Source: Lamellibrachia satsuma (Eukaryota; Annelida; Polychaeta; Sabellida; Siboglinidae). Taken from it: a stretch of DNA of 64,000 nt. Positions 46,510 through 57,666 of this stretch are shown here, piece after piece. The DNA is taken from contig BSQZ01000051.1 of the NCBI GenBank assembly GCA_033239005.1, positions 2,852,501-2,916,500 of the forward strand. The letters run 5' to 3'. Under the pieces are notes generated by a model. The model saw nothing but the letters and a program-made list of their open reading frames with translations, was not told the origin of the DNA and searched no databases. The translations under genes and the position numbers were made by a program. Within the stretch, counting starts at the first letter, position 1. The number at the start of each line of letters is the position of its first letter.

Positions 46510-47479
46510 GGGATGTATCCATGCCGCGAATACAATGTTTGACAGTTCGACTTCAAAGAGTTGCGTTTCCTGCCGTTTTGCGTACCGAATTAGCAACTCT
46601 TTCACAGAAAAGCAATACCCAGGGTAAATATGTGCAATTGAAAGTATAACTGATAAAAATACTCGCTTGAGGGGAAGCGAAACTTGGCTTTCGAATGAAA
46701 CGTCACCATGCTATCCTGTGCTAGTGTGCGCGACTCGAGTGCGTTCGCTTTCCGTTCTCGTTCAGTCACGAAAATATATTCAGAAGGTCTAGTTCGAGTA
46801 ATATATCGTGTTGTGTAACGTTGCATACTTCTTCTGTATTAAGTTCTAATTTTATTATAACATGTCGCAAGCTTATGGATTGTTTAATACAGGTTGTAAC
46901 AACAGGCAGATGTTGTATCGTTTGGTTACATCTGTATAATTTTACAATTTGTACACGTTTTACTTCAATATTAATTTAATGACATGACTCGTGATAAACA
47001 GCCCTTTTCATGGCTAACGCAGGAGTGTTTTTGTGTTAGTGTGTTTTACAGATAGAAACCACCAGTTCTGTGAATCCATTATACAGGGACATAATTACCC
47101 CTATAATTACCTCCTTTAACTGCATGGTTGTGGCACCAGTCAATGCTCTATCATCTATGGCTATGCATGTGGATTATGGTAGTCACAAGTCTGAAGTGAT
47201 TTACTCTAAACAGCCCAATCTTGGGCTAACACAGGACTTTGTGGTGGTCTGTATGCATGCACTGTGAGTGGTACATACTAGTAGTCCATAGGCATAGAGG
47301 GTATATGCCCTTCATGAATATAATATGCTGTTTTCAAACAGATCTGAAGAAACTTTTGCACAAGAGTTCCATATTCTAAATCTCTAACATTTGTTTCATC
47401 GATGCAGTGCAAATAAATTGATAGAAAATTTGTTTTTAGTTAAATACTTACTATTAACGAATGATAAATACACGTTAAG

Positions 47480-47700
47480 TACCTTCGAGTAAAATGGGAG
47501 AGCCTCGCAGAAGCAACACAAGCTCTCAATCAAACTAGTTTTGAAGTCAGAACGGGAGAAGTTTAGTAAACAAATGTCAAAATATATTGCATAAGTTGAT
47601 TTTAGATGCAAACATCATGGCCATGTCCTATAGGACTAGATCATACGTTAACAAATAGATTTTTATTTTGATGAACGAATATTGCCAGACTACAGGCACC
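47480..47700 (+). repeat. Dispersed repeat shared with 53310-53500
   Basis: Shared blocks, in order, include CTCTCAATCA, GTCAGAACG/TTAGAACGA, AGTAAACAAA, TTGCATAAGTT, ACATCATGGCCATG/ACAGCATGACCATA and CGAATATT. Both copies are on the plus strand. The element type is unknown. Confidence 0.5.
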
Positions 47701-50699
47701 CTTGATGTAGGGTTATCTAATCTAACAGTATGGCACGTCCCATGAAATTAAGATGTGTTCAACAAGGTTTTCCTAGTAAAATGCTGGCATGATATTCATA
47801 ATTATATTTTATTCTTTATGGTATTTTTCTGCATGAGTGTCATCATGATTTGTAGAAACTCTGTGAATTATGAAGACAATCTTTCATTTGAAGACACATG
47901 AAGCATTTTTGTTAGATGTTCTCATCAGGCATGGGTTAATTTCAATTGTTAATTTGTTAATTAATTCATTTAAGTTCATATAATTAATTAACTTTTCAGA
48001 AAGGATAATTTAATTTAATTTATGAACTTTACGAAAAAGGGGTGAATTTAATCGACAAATTCCTAATTAACTCTCAATTAAGTGCTCATTTAGCAGTTCA
48101 TATTAATGGATAGTTCACAGCCATGTTATCCAGGTATTTCCAGAAGGCCTGCTGTCACTATTCCAGACACTAACCTGATAGAGGTTCAGGCATGTGTGAA
48201 TGGGAGGGAGAACATTGCAGAACACAGAGACACTATACCACCTGGGATGGGCTGGTCATTCAGACACCAGTGAATTGGAGGGAAGGCATAGATAATAGAA
48301 TGTCCTCTTGTAGGGTGATAAGTTGATGGCTAATCTTGGCTTCTGCAAATCTCTGTAAATAAATCTTTGAAGCTGGCAACTTGCAGCCATGTGGACCTAT
48401 TAGACATAGGCATCTATACTTTTTTAATGTGTACATATAACCATTTAGTGAAAGGTGTATAGCTTCAGTTTAGGATCATTGTACAGTGCCAACTTAAATC
48501 AAAAGCAGGCCAGTTGTAGTCATGCACAAAAAATAGTGTATGCCTACTTAAATGTGTGTGAAGGGGAAACCTAATGATTTAGTATAAAACACTGCATATA
48601 AAACATTGTTAATTTGGTTGTTGAATATAGGAGGAAACCCCACACCTGCAAATCTTCAGCCACAACTTTGTGATGCTTTCAGAAGAAATAATGACTTTTA
48701 ACAAGTATCTACAACTGAATTCTTTTTAAATGTGATTAAATGCCCCATGAAGAAATGTCTTGGCATGTAAATATTGTGTGAGCAAATTTCTTTCCAACAA
48801 ATTTACAAAACACATTTTTGTTACGTCTAGTAATTTTAGAACTGTTTTAAATGTGTGAACATTTCTACCAACATATGATTTAATTGTTAATTGAATTAAA
48901 ATTAATTGTTAATTTAATTGAACTGAAGAAGGGAAGTTAATCTAATTGACCTGAGAAATGTGTGATGTTAATTTAATTGAAGAATTTTAGAGTTAATTGT
49001 AATTTAATTAATTCATTTTTCAAGTTAATTACCCCATGCCTGATTCTCATATATCTTGTGAAACAAAACTGTTACATGCATACCACTGTTCTATTAAAAC
49101 TGCTTCCTCAACTGATTTAGCCTATTGCAAATCGGTTCATTGGTGTCCAAATATATGTAGTGTGTGAATAGTAAATGTAACATCTACAGTTGTTTTAATA
49201 AAAAATACCTATATTTGTTCAAATCATCAGAAGAATTGACTTTAGTCATTAGATCTGGTAAGGATTAAAATAGTGGATATCCAACATGGTAAACGCTGTG
49301 TGGGTCAATGCTGATCATGGGCGTGACCTTGCCGATCACATGACAAAGTTACAAAATTTCACCAATGAACAAAATCGTAATGCTTGAACAAGCATTAACT
49401 AATTTAATAATTTGTTTGATGATTTCACAGGAATTACACACAAAAGTTGCACAAACGAGCTAACGTGTTGTAGTGGATGCTAGGTAGGTTTGGTTTTTCG
49501 CAAACTTAATTTGAAATGAGACTAGCAAAACAGTCGAATTGATTAAGCACCTTTAACTGAATAAGTGGGCGTGGCTTATGACAGTAATATCTCACCAATG
49601 AAATGAAACCCTAGGAACAACAGTTTTCTGATAGATCAACTTATGATGTCTATTTCACATGAAGCAATGAAAAAGAATGTGTTCCGCAGTGCTCAGTTCT
49701 TGGGCTGATGTTATTCAACATATACTGCTTGCCTATCACACACATTTTTAAACAACACCATATCCACTAGGACATATATGTGGATGACATTCAACTCTAT
49801 GCTGAGTGGCTGACCAACAACCAACACATTTTTTATTTTTTTTATTACATCTTATTTGAATGTAACTATTGATAATTTTCATTTTTGTACAGTTTAACTA
49901 CCAATGGTATTTTTATATATATTTAGTCTTTTTAGTGTAAAATGTAAACACTCCTGAACGGTGTCTTACTCTGGCTTGGCTAGAGCTACCGGTGGCCATT
50001 TGGGCCATAGGCCACATGGCATTGGATTTGGCTAAACAAAAGTTACCCATTTGAGCCAATTTGGCTAGCATTTTCATTGAGAAGCTTGCAGAACACATGA
50101 GCATTTGTTTTCTTGCTGCACATGAAAAAAATGTGGTTAAAGCAATTAATATTTGACTAAAAAAATTGGGAGCTTTAGCCAAAATGGCTAAACAGTTTAC
50201 AACATCAGACCTAGCACAGTAAAGTTCATTATTATTAATATTAAGACCTTGAAAGAATGGCTGAAGATAGAGATGGATGGCGTTGATTGCTCTCTTTCTT
50301 GTGTACCAGTGAGGAGTAAGGGAGTAAATTAATGAAACAGAAATGAACTAAAATTGTTCTGTGAAATACTACATGAGGAACAAACAATAATTGGTTCCTT
50401 AAATTATCAGACAAAAACAGAATAACAATAGAATCCCCAATATTGTAGAATGTTATTCTCATACAGACTTTCCTTTCCGTCAGATGGGGAATGAGACGGG
50501 AGCAGGAGATCGGAAGGGGCACTGCAAAGATGGAGAGAAAGAAAGCAGTCCTGGTGGCAAAGTCTTGCCCTGCCATCTGGTGGATGCGGTGTTGAAACAC
50601 AAAGGTGAATCTTAAATGGTTGTGGATGCATAATTTGTAATTAATTACAGTGTAAGTGTAATTGAAGCTGTCTAATTGTTCATTGTAATCGAATGCAAC

Positions 50700-50990
50700 C
50701 GTGGCAGCAAGAATACATGAATTTATATAAACCAGTAATGATTGTAGTACGTGTAATCTCCTTTTATAAAACAATGTTGTTCTAGCTAACATATGTTGAT
50801 AGCAAGAATACATGAATTCATATAAAACCAGTAATGGTTGTAGTATGTGTAATCTCCTTTTATAAAACAATGTTGTTCTACTCAACATATGTTGACAGCA
50901 AGAATACATCAATTCATATAGAACCAGTAATGGTTGTAGTACATGTAATCTTCTTTTATAAAACAATGTTGTTCTACTCAACATATGAAC
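50700..50990 (+). repeat. 95-96-bp tandem repeat, three copies
   Basis: AGCAAGAATACAT starts at 50706, 50801 and 50897, and each unit continues with ACCAGTAATG, GTAATCTYCTTTTATAAAAC and AATGTTGTTCTA. The period near 96 is a multiple of three, which creates an apparent open frame on the minus strand. Copies are about 90% alike. Confidence 0.92.
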
Positions 50991-51423
50991 TAGTGCAATT
51001 CACCATTTATGAAACGTTGTAATTGTTTTTATGAAGCGCAGTAATTGCAATTTTTTGAAGCGCCCTCTCTGGGGATTTACTATTATTATTTAGTTCAGCA
51101 ATTTTTCATGGGTCTCAAAACATTGATGATCGACACAACACGGAATTGGTTTCGTTGGTGGCCTGGAAATTTATGTATGTAAAACTATATATTGGTAGGT
51201 AAATAAGTTGTTATGATTTCCTTGTAAGCAACCGCAGGCTACTGAATTTAGAAAATATCCCAGAAACACTTCCTGTCAAAGCGTAAGTAAGACTGTGAAT
51301 GGGAAACACAGCGGTACCTTTAAATACTAATTGAACCATTCTAACTGTACCCTTTAGATATAAGTCATCTCTGCTTAGATTTGTTGTGTTACTTTTTTGA
51401 CAAATATCTGATGTTATGTGTAG

Positions 51424-52385
51424 GAGATGTGTTGGGGAACAGCACAGCATTAAAACCACCCGTGTCTAAAGCCAACGATGCCACAGACATCCTAGAGTGT
51501 CTAAGACAACAACTTGCAAATGGATATGCGTCCTGTGTTTCCAGAATACCAAGTGAAATGATGCTATATTCGGTGGACAAATTAAATGGTTGTCATGGTG
51601 GTAAATCACTGGTGGCAAACTCCGAAGGTGAAAATAATTTGTCGAGCATAGTATCAGATGTAGATGTTGCAAAGATGCCATGTCAGGTGGTGCTGAAAGA
51701 CAGTTGGAAGTCGCTACCGACGGAGTCACAATCTCTGATTTCTGAATCAGAGTCGCAATCTTTAATTTCTGAATCGGAGTTCGCAGACAAAGGTCAGGGA
51801 TCGGCGACCAACAGTTACTGCAGTTTGGTGACAACAGAACTTTGTGGCGCAGAATTGCTCTGTGGGGAGTCGCATGTTGTGGCCGCATCGACTGGACAAC
51901 TGGACGATGCTAGTGGACACACAGTGACGGATGGTCATCACCGACTGCCTATGTCCGTGGACACTTCATGTGGTCACCATCCAAACACAAAAAATATCCA
52001 CATTCAGAACCCTACAGGTGGTAATTTGCTGGAGGCAAAAAGCCAGTGCTGCAGTGGCCAGCCAGTTGCCATGGCAACTGAGTGCATGCAATTGAACCAA
52101 CTGCCAGTGTTGGTGTCATGTGACACTGCCGTTGCATTTAGTCGCGGTGCCATAGACAAAGACGCCACCGTCACATCTGATGTTGGTCGGTCCAATTTGC
52201 TACAGTCTCATGTGGTGACGCATCATGTCAACGGCATGGTCGTTATGCCAGGTTCGGCCCTGGTAGGAAGTTATGGACTCACGATACCTGTGACGAATAT
52301 ACTAGACACTTCTGCCCTGTCCACAGTGATTCTGGACAACCGATTACTAGCTCACACAGACGTCAAGAATCACACACACAGTCAG
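51424..52385 (+). CDS. GLIS2: GLIS2 exon A, disordered N-terminal region
   Basis: The acceptor tatgtgtag precedes [13 protein letters not shown]. The exon encodes about 320 residues of low-complexity, Ser/Thr/His-rich sequence with no domain. A 27-bp internal duplication gives ESQSLISES twice in tandem (51723-51776). The donor is CAG|gtgagg, phase 0. It has no clear alignment to human GLIS2, so this part rests on the uninterrupted frame and correct phase. Confidence 0.85.
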
Positions 52386-55300
52386 GTGAGGCAGTTAGAA
52401 AATATATTTTAGTGAAGACATCGATAAATGAATGTCATAATGTACAGTGGTCATACCTTTCCTTTTTTAAAGGAAATTCCTTTATTTTTGCAAAATATTA
52501 AATTCCTTTATTATTTTCATGGCAAGAAAAAATCCCTGCACAGAATTCCATTATTTCCACCCAACAAATTGGACAGTTTTTCGAAATTGTCACGAAGAAA
52601 GTACTAAACCGTGAATATTGTACATTTGCTTTTGTTTACATCTTTTGCTTTTGCTTTGTGTAAAACACTGAGCAGTGCTCGAGAGCTGGTATAAACTGCA
52701 CTGCATATACAAGCATACATTCATCTTTCTTTTTCATCCTTTATATTAAGATTAACTGACTGTCGTTTTCTGCCTTTCCAGATGACGTCTGTGAATGCGA
52801 GACTGGTCGAGCCACGACAGTGTCGGTGGACACAGTGTCATCAGACATTCGACAGTATTGATGCACTTGTGAACCACGTCAATGACACACACGTGAAGGT
52901 GGAGAGAGACGTGGAGTACAGGTGTCGCTGGGAGAATTGTCTACGCAACGGCAAGGGCTTCAATGCCAGGTAGGTGTCCCTCAGATATGGTAATCATAGT
53001 CAGTTGTAACTGATTACATAATCATAACTGGTGATTACTGTAATTATTACTTTGATTTTAAACTGCACATTTTGATTTAAATAGTTCCTTTTGCATGCCA
53101 CAACTGACTGGTGTGTCAGCATTACAGCAAAACAAAAGTCATGGTTTTGAGGCAGTGCACCTAAAAGAACCAATGTTTGCGATTACAATCAAGAATATCC
53201 CGCTAGTGGTTTTCTCAGAAATGTTTCTCAAAGTAGAAGATTCTGGTTAAATCACTGTTTTCCTGGTTTACCAGGGCAACCAATAAGCACCTAGCAGTTC
53301 TTGGAAATCGACTTCTGCTTTAACGCAAACTCTCAATCACGAGCTAAGTTAGAACGAGGAAAGGTAAACAAAGGCCAAACTATGTTGCATAAGTTCAGTT
53401 TAAACACATACAGCATGACCATATGCTGTTGATAAGTACAGGGCTAGGTGTTTACAAATAAATTTGCATTTGGTGAGCGAATATTACCGGACAAAAAACC
53501 AAAACCACAACTTTTGTTTCGCTTTAAACGTTGTTGCTGCTGTATGTATGTTGCTGTAACAGGCGTGGAGCTTTGTCGGAAATCACCAGACTTGAAATTG
53601 AGAAGAACATACCGTATTCAACCTATTAAGCGTACATGCCCTAATTAGAGTTCACCACCTTTTCAATCAGCAAAATTCATAATTATTGTAATTTGAATAA
53701 TGTGGAGCAACTGAAAAGTGTCGCCATCTGGTGTAAAACAGTAGGCACCACTTTTCAGTTGTTCTACACTAGTCACCAAATGATACCACTGTGGTTAAAC
53801 AGTTACCTTATTGTCTAGAGAGAAAAAATTTTGAAATTTTTTTCATGGTTAAATTTGTTTTCAAGCATGCTGTATGCTAATAGGTCAAATACAGAAATCT
53901 TGCTTAATTTCATGCAGCCCATGAACACCTGGCAATGTATACATTTGTACAGTAATTGCAGCATAGCTGAATACTTCCCAGAAAAGTTTGGCTGGTTTTC
54001 AAATAAATAGGTTTGTGTTCAAATAAACAGGTCTGAAACAGTCTTAAGGACCATATGCCTGTTTTTATGGGAAGTACATTAAAATCAGAATGTGTCATTA
54101 GATCTTATCAGCATTTTCAAAATGCATTTCACTAAGATGCTCATGAAATCATCCTAAGCTCCACAGTGGACACTAATGGGTCTAACTGATTAAAAACGAA
54201 ATCTGTATCACAGAGGATACTATTTCCTGTGCCCTGATTACAACGTGAAGACTGCGTACTCACTCACCACTGATTCCAACAGGTACAAGATGCTGATACA
54301 CGTGCGCACTCACACAAACGAGAAGCCGCATAGGTGTTTGGTGTGTGGGAAGAATTTCTCACGACTTGAGAATCTCAAAATACACAACAGGTCACACACA
54401 GGTAGGGAGCTGACAGACATACAGACAGACAGACAGTGTGGCAATATGGCAGTGTCAGAGTAACCAGTAATAACCAGAACTGGTACAATTTAAGTATAAT
54501 TTAAGTACAATTTAAATTTAAAGGTGCAAAGTCTGAATGGTCTGGAAAAGTCTGAATCATGCTATACAGTATAAACTATATCTATTATAATAACTGCCCA
54601 TGTGTTTTAATACATCACAATTGTTTTAGCGTAATTTGACCGTTATATGTTTATGAGTTGCCATTCGGGAGGCAATGTGAACATGATATTCACGTCGAAC
54701 CATTCGAATTAAACAAATAACAGTCAAATTACACTAACAAATTGTGGTTCATTAAAACACATTTATTTACACTGCTAGCATTTGCACCACTTATCATACT
54801 GGATGACAAATATACCGACGTGAACTTGCTGACCAACACCTTCAACAAAATAGTGACCGACACAGCCAGCGAGATCCTTGGAAAACACCGTCGGACAAAG
54901 AAACCATGGGTCACAGAAGACATCCTAGATCTTTGTGACAAAAGAAGGGAATTGAAAAGGAGAAAATGTGATCCTGAAGGTGCAGCAAAATACAGAGAAG
55001 TCAACAAGAAGATCAAACAAGATATGAGAAGAGCAAAAGATAACTGGATAGCAGAACAGTGCTGTGAAATGGAAGACAGCTTGAGCAAGAACAACAGCAA
55101 GAAGGCTTATCAAATAGTGAAAGACCTGACATCAGTGAAGAAAGGGAGAACTACTACTATCCAAGACAAATCAGGGAAATGCCTGACAGAAGAACAGCAG
55201 ATCCTCAATCGATGGACAGAATACTGCTCAGAACTGTACAGCCACAACACCAACGGAGACCCAGTAGTACTAAACTGTCCACAAACTACTGAAGAGGACG

Positions 55301-57666
55301 ACTACCCCATTCTTCGTGAGGAAGTAGAGGCTGCAGTAAAGTCTCTGAGAAAAGGAAAGTCAGCTGGAATTGATAACATACCAGCAGAACTGGTTCAAGC
55401 TGGGGGAGAAGCCTTGATTACCACACTTACAACAATCTGCAACCAGATCTGGCAGACAGGAGAATGGCCCACCCCATGGACTCAGTCACTGATCATCACA
55501 CTTCCCAAGAAAGGTAACCTACAGATGTGCCAAAACTACAGAACAATCAGCCTCATCAGCCACCCGAGCAAAGTCATGTTGAAGATACTACTCAACAGAC
55601 TCAAACCCCAGGCAGAAGAGATTATCGCTGAAGAACAAGCGGGTTTTCGAGCAGGACGGAGCACCATTGAACAGATCTTCAACCTTAGAATCCTTTGCGA
55701 GAAACACCTTCAACATCAGCAAAGCCTGTATCATGTCTTTATAGATTTCAAGAAGGCCTTTGATAAGGTATGGCATGCGGCCCTATGGGCAACCATGAGG
55801 AAGTACAACATTGGCTCCAAGCTTGTCCGAACCATTGAACACCTATATGACAATGCCACCAGTGCAGTAACCTTCAACAGCAGCATAGGAGACTGGTTTC
55901 GAACAACTGTTGGAGTTCGACAAGGATGCCTACTATCACCAACGCTCTTCAACATTTTTCTGGAAAGGATAATGACTGATGCTTTAGAAAACCATCAAGG
56001 CACTGTCAGCATTGGAGGCAGGACAATCACCAACCTTCGTTTTGCTGACGACATCGACGGCCTAGCAGGAGATGAACAAGAACTAGTCAATTTAGTGGAG
56101 CGCCTTGAGAAAACATCTTCATCATACGGCATGGAGATCAGTGCCGAAAAGACCAAACTGATGACAAACAGCACACAAGGCATCAGCACAGAGGTCAAAG
56201 TTAATGGACAGAGACTTGAGGCAGTAACAAGCTTCAGGTACTTGGGATCAATTATCACAGATGAGGGTTCCAAACCGGAGATACTTGCCAGGATTGCACA
56301 GACAACAGCAGCACTAACAAGGTTGAAACCCTTATGGAACGACAGAAACATCACGGTCAGTTCGAAAATAAGGCTGATGCGCTCCCTTGTCATGTCCATC
56401 TTTCTGTACGCTTGTGAAACATGGACCCTTTCAGCAGATCTACAGAAGAGGATACAAGCCATGGAAATGAGATGCTTCCGGAAGATCTTGCACATATCAT
56501 ACAAAGACCATGTTACTAACGATGCTGTCCGTAACAAGATCAAACAAGCCATCGGACCATATGACGACCTTCTTACAACAGTTAAGAAGCGTAAACTGAA
56601 GTGGTACGGTCATGTATCACGATCATGTGGCCTTGCAAAGATTATCTTGCAAGGTACCGTAAGAGGGGGGAGACGAAGAGGTAGACAGAAGAAGAGGTGG
56701 GAAGACAACATCAAAGAGTGGACAGGAATGGAGTTCGCTGACTCCCAGAGGGCTGTAGAGAACAGGGAAACGTGGAGAGAGCTGGTTAGAAAGTCATCAA
56801 TGGTGCCCCAACGATCCTTACGGGTTATGGGAAAGTGAAGTGAAGTGAAGCATTTATACAATCAGTAGATCATTTGTTTTATTCATTTATTGTCCTCTGT
56901 GAAAAACGAGTACTTGCTTATATCCATGACAATTATGAACTATTTTTGTATGAATTATATATTGTAAATCGTAAGTATGAATACTGTTTTACTTCCAGGT
57001 GAAAAGCCGTACATTTGTCCATTCGAAGGCTGCAACAAGGCGTACTCCAACTCGAGCGATCGCTTCAAGCATGTTCGCACCCACCAGGTGGACAAGCCGT
57101 ACTACTGCAAAACGCCAGGATGTACGAAGCGCTACACTGACCCAAGCTCTTTACGCAAGCACATGAAAATCCACGGTCACAACACACAGCAAACAATTTC
57201 CAGCAAGAATAGTGTGGCCACCTGTGTGGCATCGATGGCGAAGTCGAAAGTACAGTTACCATGGACGACGGATTCGTCCTCCGACACAAGCGACTTGTTG
57301 ACAGTTTCCCCAAGTGCGGCGCTAAATCACTCCCTTCCGACGCAAGTGATGTCACTGAGTGGAAACCTGGTGCATGTGTCGACCCTCGCATCAAACCCAC
57401 TTCTCTCATCCACCATGTTAACGTCACTGCCACAGTCACACACAGCGTCAACGCAGACTGACAACCCCATGGTTGCCATGGCGACAATCCTCGAGTTGCC
57501 ATCGAAGGAACTCTCGGAGGATGAGGATGAGAAGACCCAGGATCATCCCCTGGACCTTTCCACCAGCCCCCTGTCATCCCACGGGGCCGATGACAGTAGC
57601 AATGACAGCTGCCATGGCGCAGCGATGGTGCTGCCATCTAGGTGGCAACTTATGAGTACAGAGTAG
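51424..57666 (+). CDS. GLIS2: GLIS2-like five-finger C2H2 transcription factor, 5' end missing
   Basis: Exons 51424-52385, 52782-52969, 54283-54401 and 56999-57666 join in phase and encode at least 644 aa; human GLIS2 is 524 aa. The protein has a long Ser/Thr-rich N-terminal region, then five tandem C2H2 fingers. The [17 protein letters not shown] junction and C-x2-C third finger set it apart from GLIS1/3 and GLI. The C-terminal region holds PLDLS, the canonical CtBP-docking form. GLIS proteins bind GLI-like G-rich DNA elements in the nucleus and act as activators or repressors. The first exon seen begins with two bases of a split codon, so a coding exon upstream is expected; the first in-frame ATG inside it (51558) is preceded by several out-of-frame ATGs. 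The last intron carries a LINE. The gene is tail-to-tail with PAM16. Confidence 0.95.
52782..52969 (+). CDS. GLIS2: GLIS2 exon B, finger 1 and start of finger 2
   Basis: The exon encodes [20 protein letters not shown] with its closing His, then CRWENC of finger 2 through GKGFNA. The acceptor is tttccag and the donor is CCAG|gtaggt, phase 2. The C-x4-C spacing of both fingers and the long finger-2 loop are GLI/GLIS features. Confidence 0.97.
53698..53771. repeat. Hairpin with 16-bp perfect arms
   Basis: GAGCAACTGAAAAGTG (53705-53720) is inverted at 53749-53764 as CACTTTTCAGTTGTTC with one wobble, and the arms extend outwards imperfectly to about 23 bp. The loop holds CACCAGATGGCGACA on the minus strand, which is CTCF-like. 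It could be a small MITE in GLIS2 intron B-C. Confidence 0.6.
53941..54060 (+). mobile_element. SINE fragment (family of 31450)
   Basis: ACAGTAATTGCAGCATAGCT, then GAATACTTCCCAGA, AACAGGTCTG and CTTAAGGAC match the body of the SINE in XYLB intron 9. The tRNA-like head and the final tail are missing. Confidence 0.6.
54283..54401 (+). CDS. GLIS2: GLIS2 exon C, finger 2 end and finger 3
   Basis: The exon encodes [18 protein letters not shown], then [20 protein letters not shown]. The TNEKPHRC linker with a C-x2-C finger 3 is specific to the GLIS2 branch. The donor CACAG|gtaggg is phase 1. Confidence 0.97.
54521..54760 (+). mobile_element. AT-rich element of the 35313 family (copy B), target of a LINE
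   Basis: It begins AAAGGTGCAAAGTCTGA, the terminus seen inverted at the right end of 35313-35439, and shares the AGTATAAACTATATCTAT block. Its right part aligns with 44150-44275. The LINE at 54767 begins directly after it. Confidence 0.45.
54742..56838 (+). CDS. LINE reverse transcriptase ORF (698 codons, open)
   Basis: The first few codons (MWFIKTHLF) lie in host or repeat DNA upstream of the insertion, so the frame's start is fortuitous. Recognised blocks are [66 protein letters not shown], the catalytic [10 protein letters not shown], and a C-terminal [20 protein letters not shown] basic region. No endonuclease domain is present, so it cannot mobilise on its own. Expression, if any, would be as part of the GLIS2 intron. 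Confidence 0.93.
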   Translation: MWFIKTHLFTLLAFAPLIILDDKYTDVNLLTNTFNKIVTDTASEILGKHRRTKKPWVTEDILDLCDKRRELKRRKCDPEGAAKYREVNKKIKQDMRRAKDNWIAEQCCEMEDSLSKNNSKKAYQIVKDLTSVKKGRTTTIQDKSGKCLTEEQQILNRWTEYCSELYSHNTNGDPVVLNCPQTTEEDDYPILREEVEAAVKSLRKGKSAGIDNIPAELVQAGGEALITTLTTICNQIWQTGEWPTPWTQSLIITLPKKGNLQMCQNYRTISLISHPSKVMLKILLNRLKPQAEEIIAEEQAGFRAGRSTIEQIFNLRILCEKHLQHQQSLYHVFIDFKKAFDKVWHAALWATMRKYNIGSKLVRTIEHLYDNATSAVTFNSSIGDWFRTTVGVRQGCLLSPTLFNIFLERIMTDALENHQGTVSIGGRTITNLRFADDIDGLAGDEQELVNLVERLEKTSSSYGMEISAEKTKLMTNSTQGISTEVKVNGQRLEAVTSFRYLGSIITDEGSKPEILARIAQTTAALTRLKPLWNDRNITVSSKIRLMRSLVMSIFLYACETWTLSADLQKRIQAMEMRCFRKILHISYKDHVTNDAVRNKIKQAIGPYDDLLTTVKKRKLKWYGHVSRSCGLAKIILQGTVRGGRRRGRQKKRWEDNIKEWTGMEFADSQRAVENRETWRELVRKSSMVPQRSLRVMGK
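54767..56850 (+). mobile_element. Non-LTR retrotransposon, 5'-truncated, RT frame intact
   Basis: The insert lies in the last GLIS2 intron, in sense. It starts inside the linker between endonuclease and reverse transcriptase and ends with about three GTGAA units, a short 3' tandem tail. CATTTAT at 54760-54766 and 56851-56857 is a plausible target-site duplication. The intact frame and clear ends suggest a younger insertion than the CR1 copies. The clade is uncertain; the protein resembles RTE/Nimb/I-like elements and is clearly different from CR1. Confidence 0.9.
56876..56932 (-). mobile_element. Short CR1 fragment
   Basis: TTATTGTCCTCTGTGAAAAA and ACGAGTACTTGCTTATATCC match the CR1 C-terminal coding region at 33357-33395 and 3637-3670. 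Only about 55 bp is left. It lies between the LINE and GLIS2 exon D. Confidence 0.65.
56999..57666 (+). CDS. GLIS2: GLIS2 exon D, fingers 4-5 and C-terminal region
   Basis: Finger 4 ([20 protein letters not shown]) and finger 5 ([20 protein letters not shown]) are followed by a Ser/Thr-rich region with an acidic stretch (SEDEDEKTQ) and then [12 protein letters not shown]. Fingers 4 and 5 make the main base contacts in GLI-type proteins. The stop codon ends at 57666. Confidence 0.97.

Larger units (their letters stand above)
44539..51423. other. Interval between XYLB and the first GLIS2 exon seen
   Basis: The first part is XYLB 3' UTR; AATAAA signals occur at 45465-45470 and near 45846, and either could end the transcript. 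The remainder should contain the GLIS2 promoter, its first exon(s) and a long first intron. Very AT-rich blocks with AATTAATTAA strings lie at 47940-48080 and 48880-49030. No confident exon was found. Confidence 0.45.

Noticed and set aside
46533..46622. GLIS2 first coding exon starting ATGTTTGAC with donor CCAGG|gtaaat
   Set aside because: It would end in phase 2, while GLIS2 exon A needs a phase-1 partner.
50241..50984. 247-codon minus-strand ORF
   Set aside because: Its first 96 codons are three tandem 95-96-bp repeats and the rest has no similarity or codon bias that I can see.
51466..51888. 140-codon ORF antisense to GLIS2 exon A
   Set aside because: The opposite frame joins in phase to the GLIS2 finger exons; the antisense frame has no similarity.
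55995..56552. 185-codon ORF antisense to the LINE reverse transcriptase
   Set aside because: Shadow frame; the plus strand carries the conserved reverse transcriptase blocks.
57065..57637. 190-codon ORF antisense to GLIS2 exon D
   Set aside because: Shadow of the finger-coding exon; no independent start context or similarity, while the plus strand has conserved fingers and correct splice phase.
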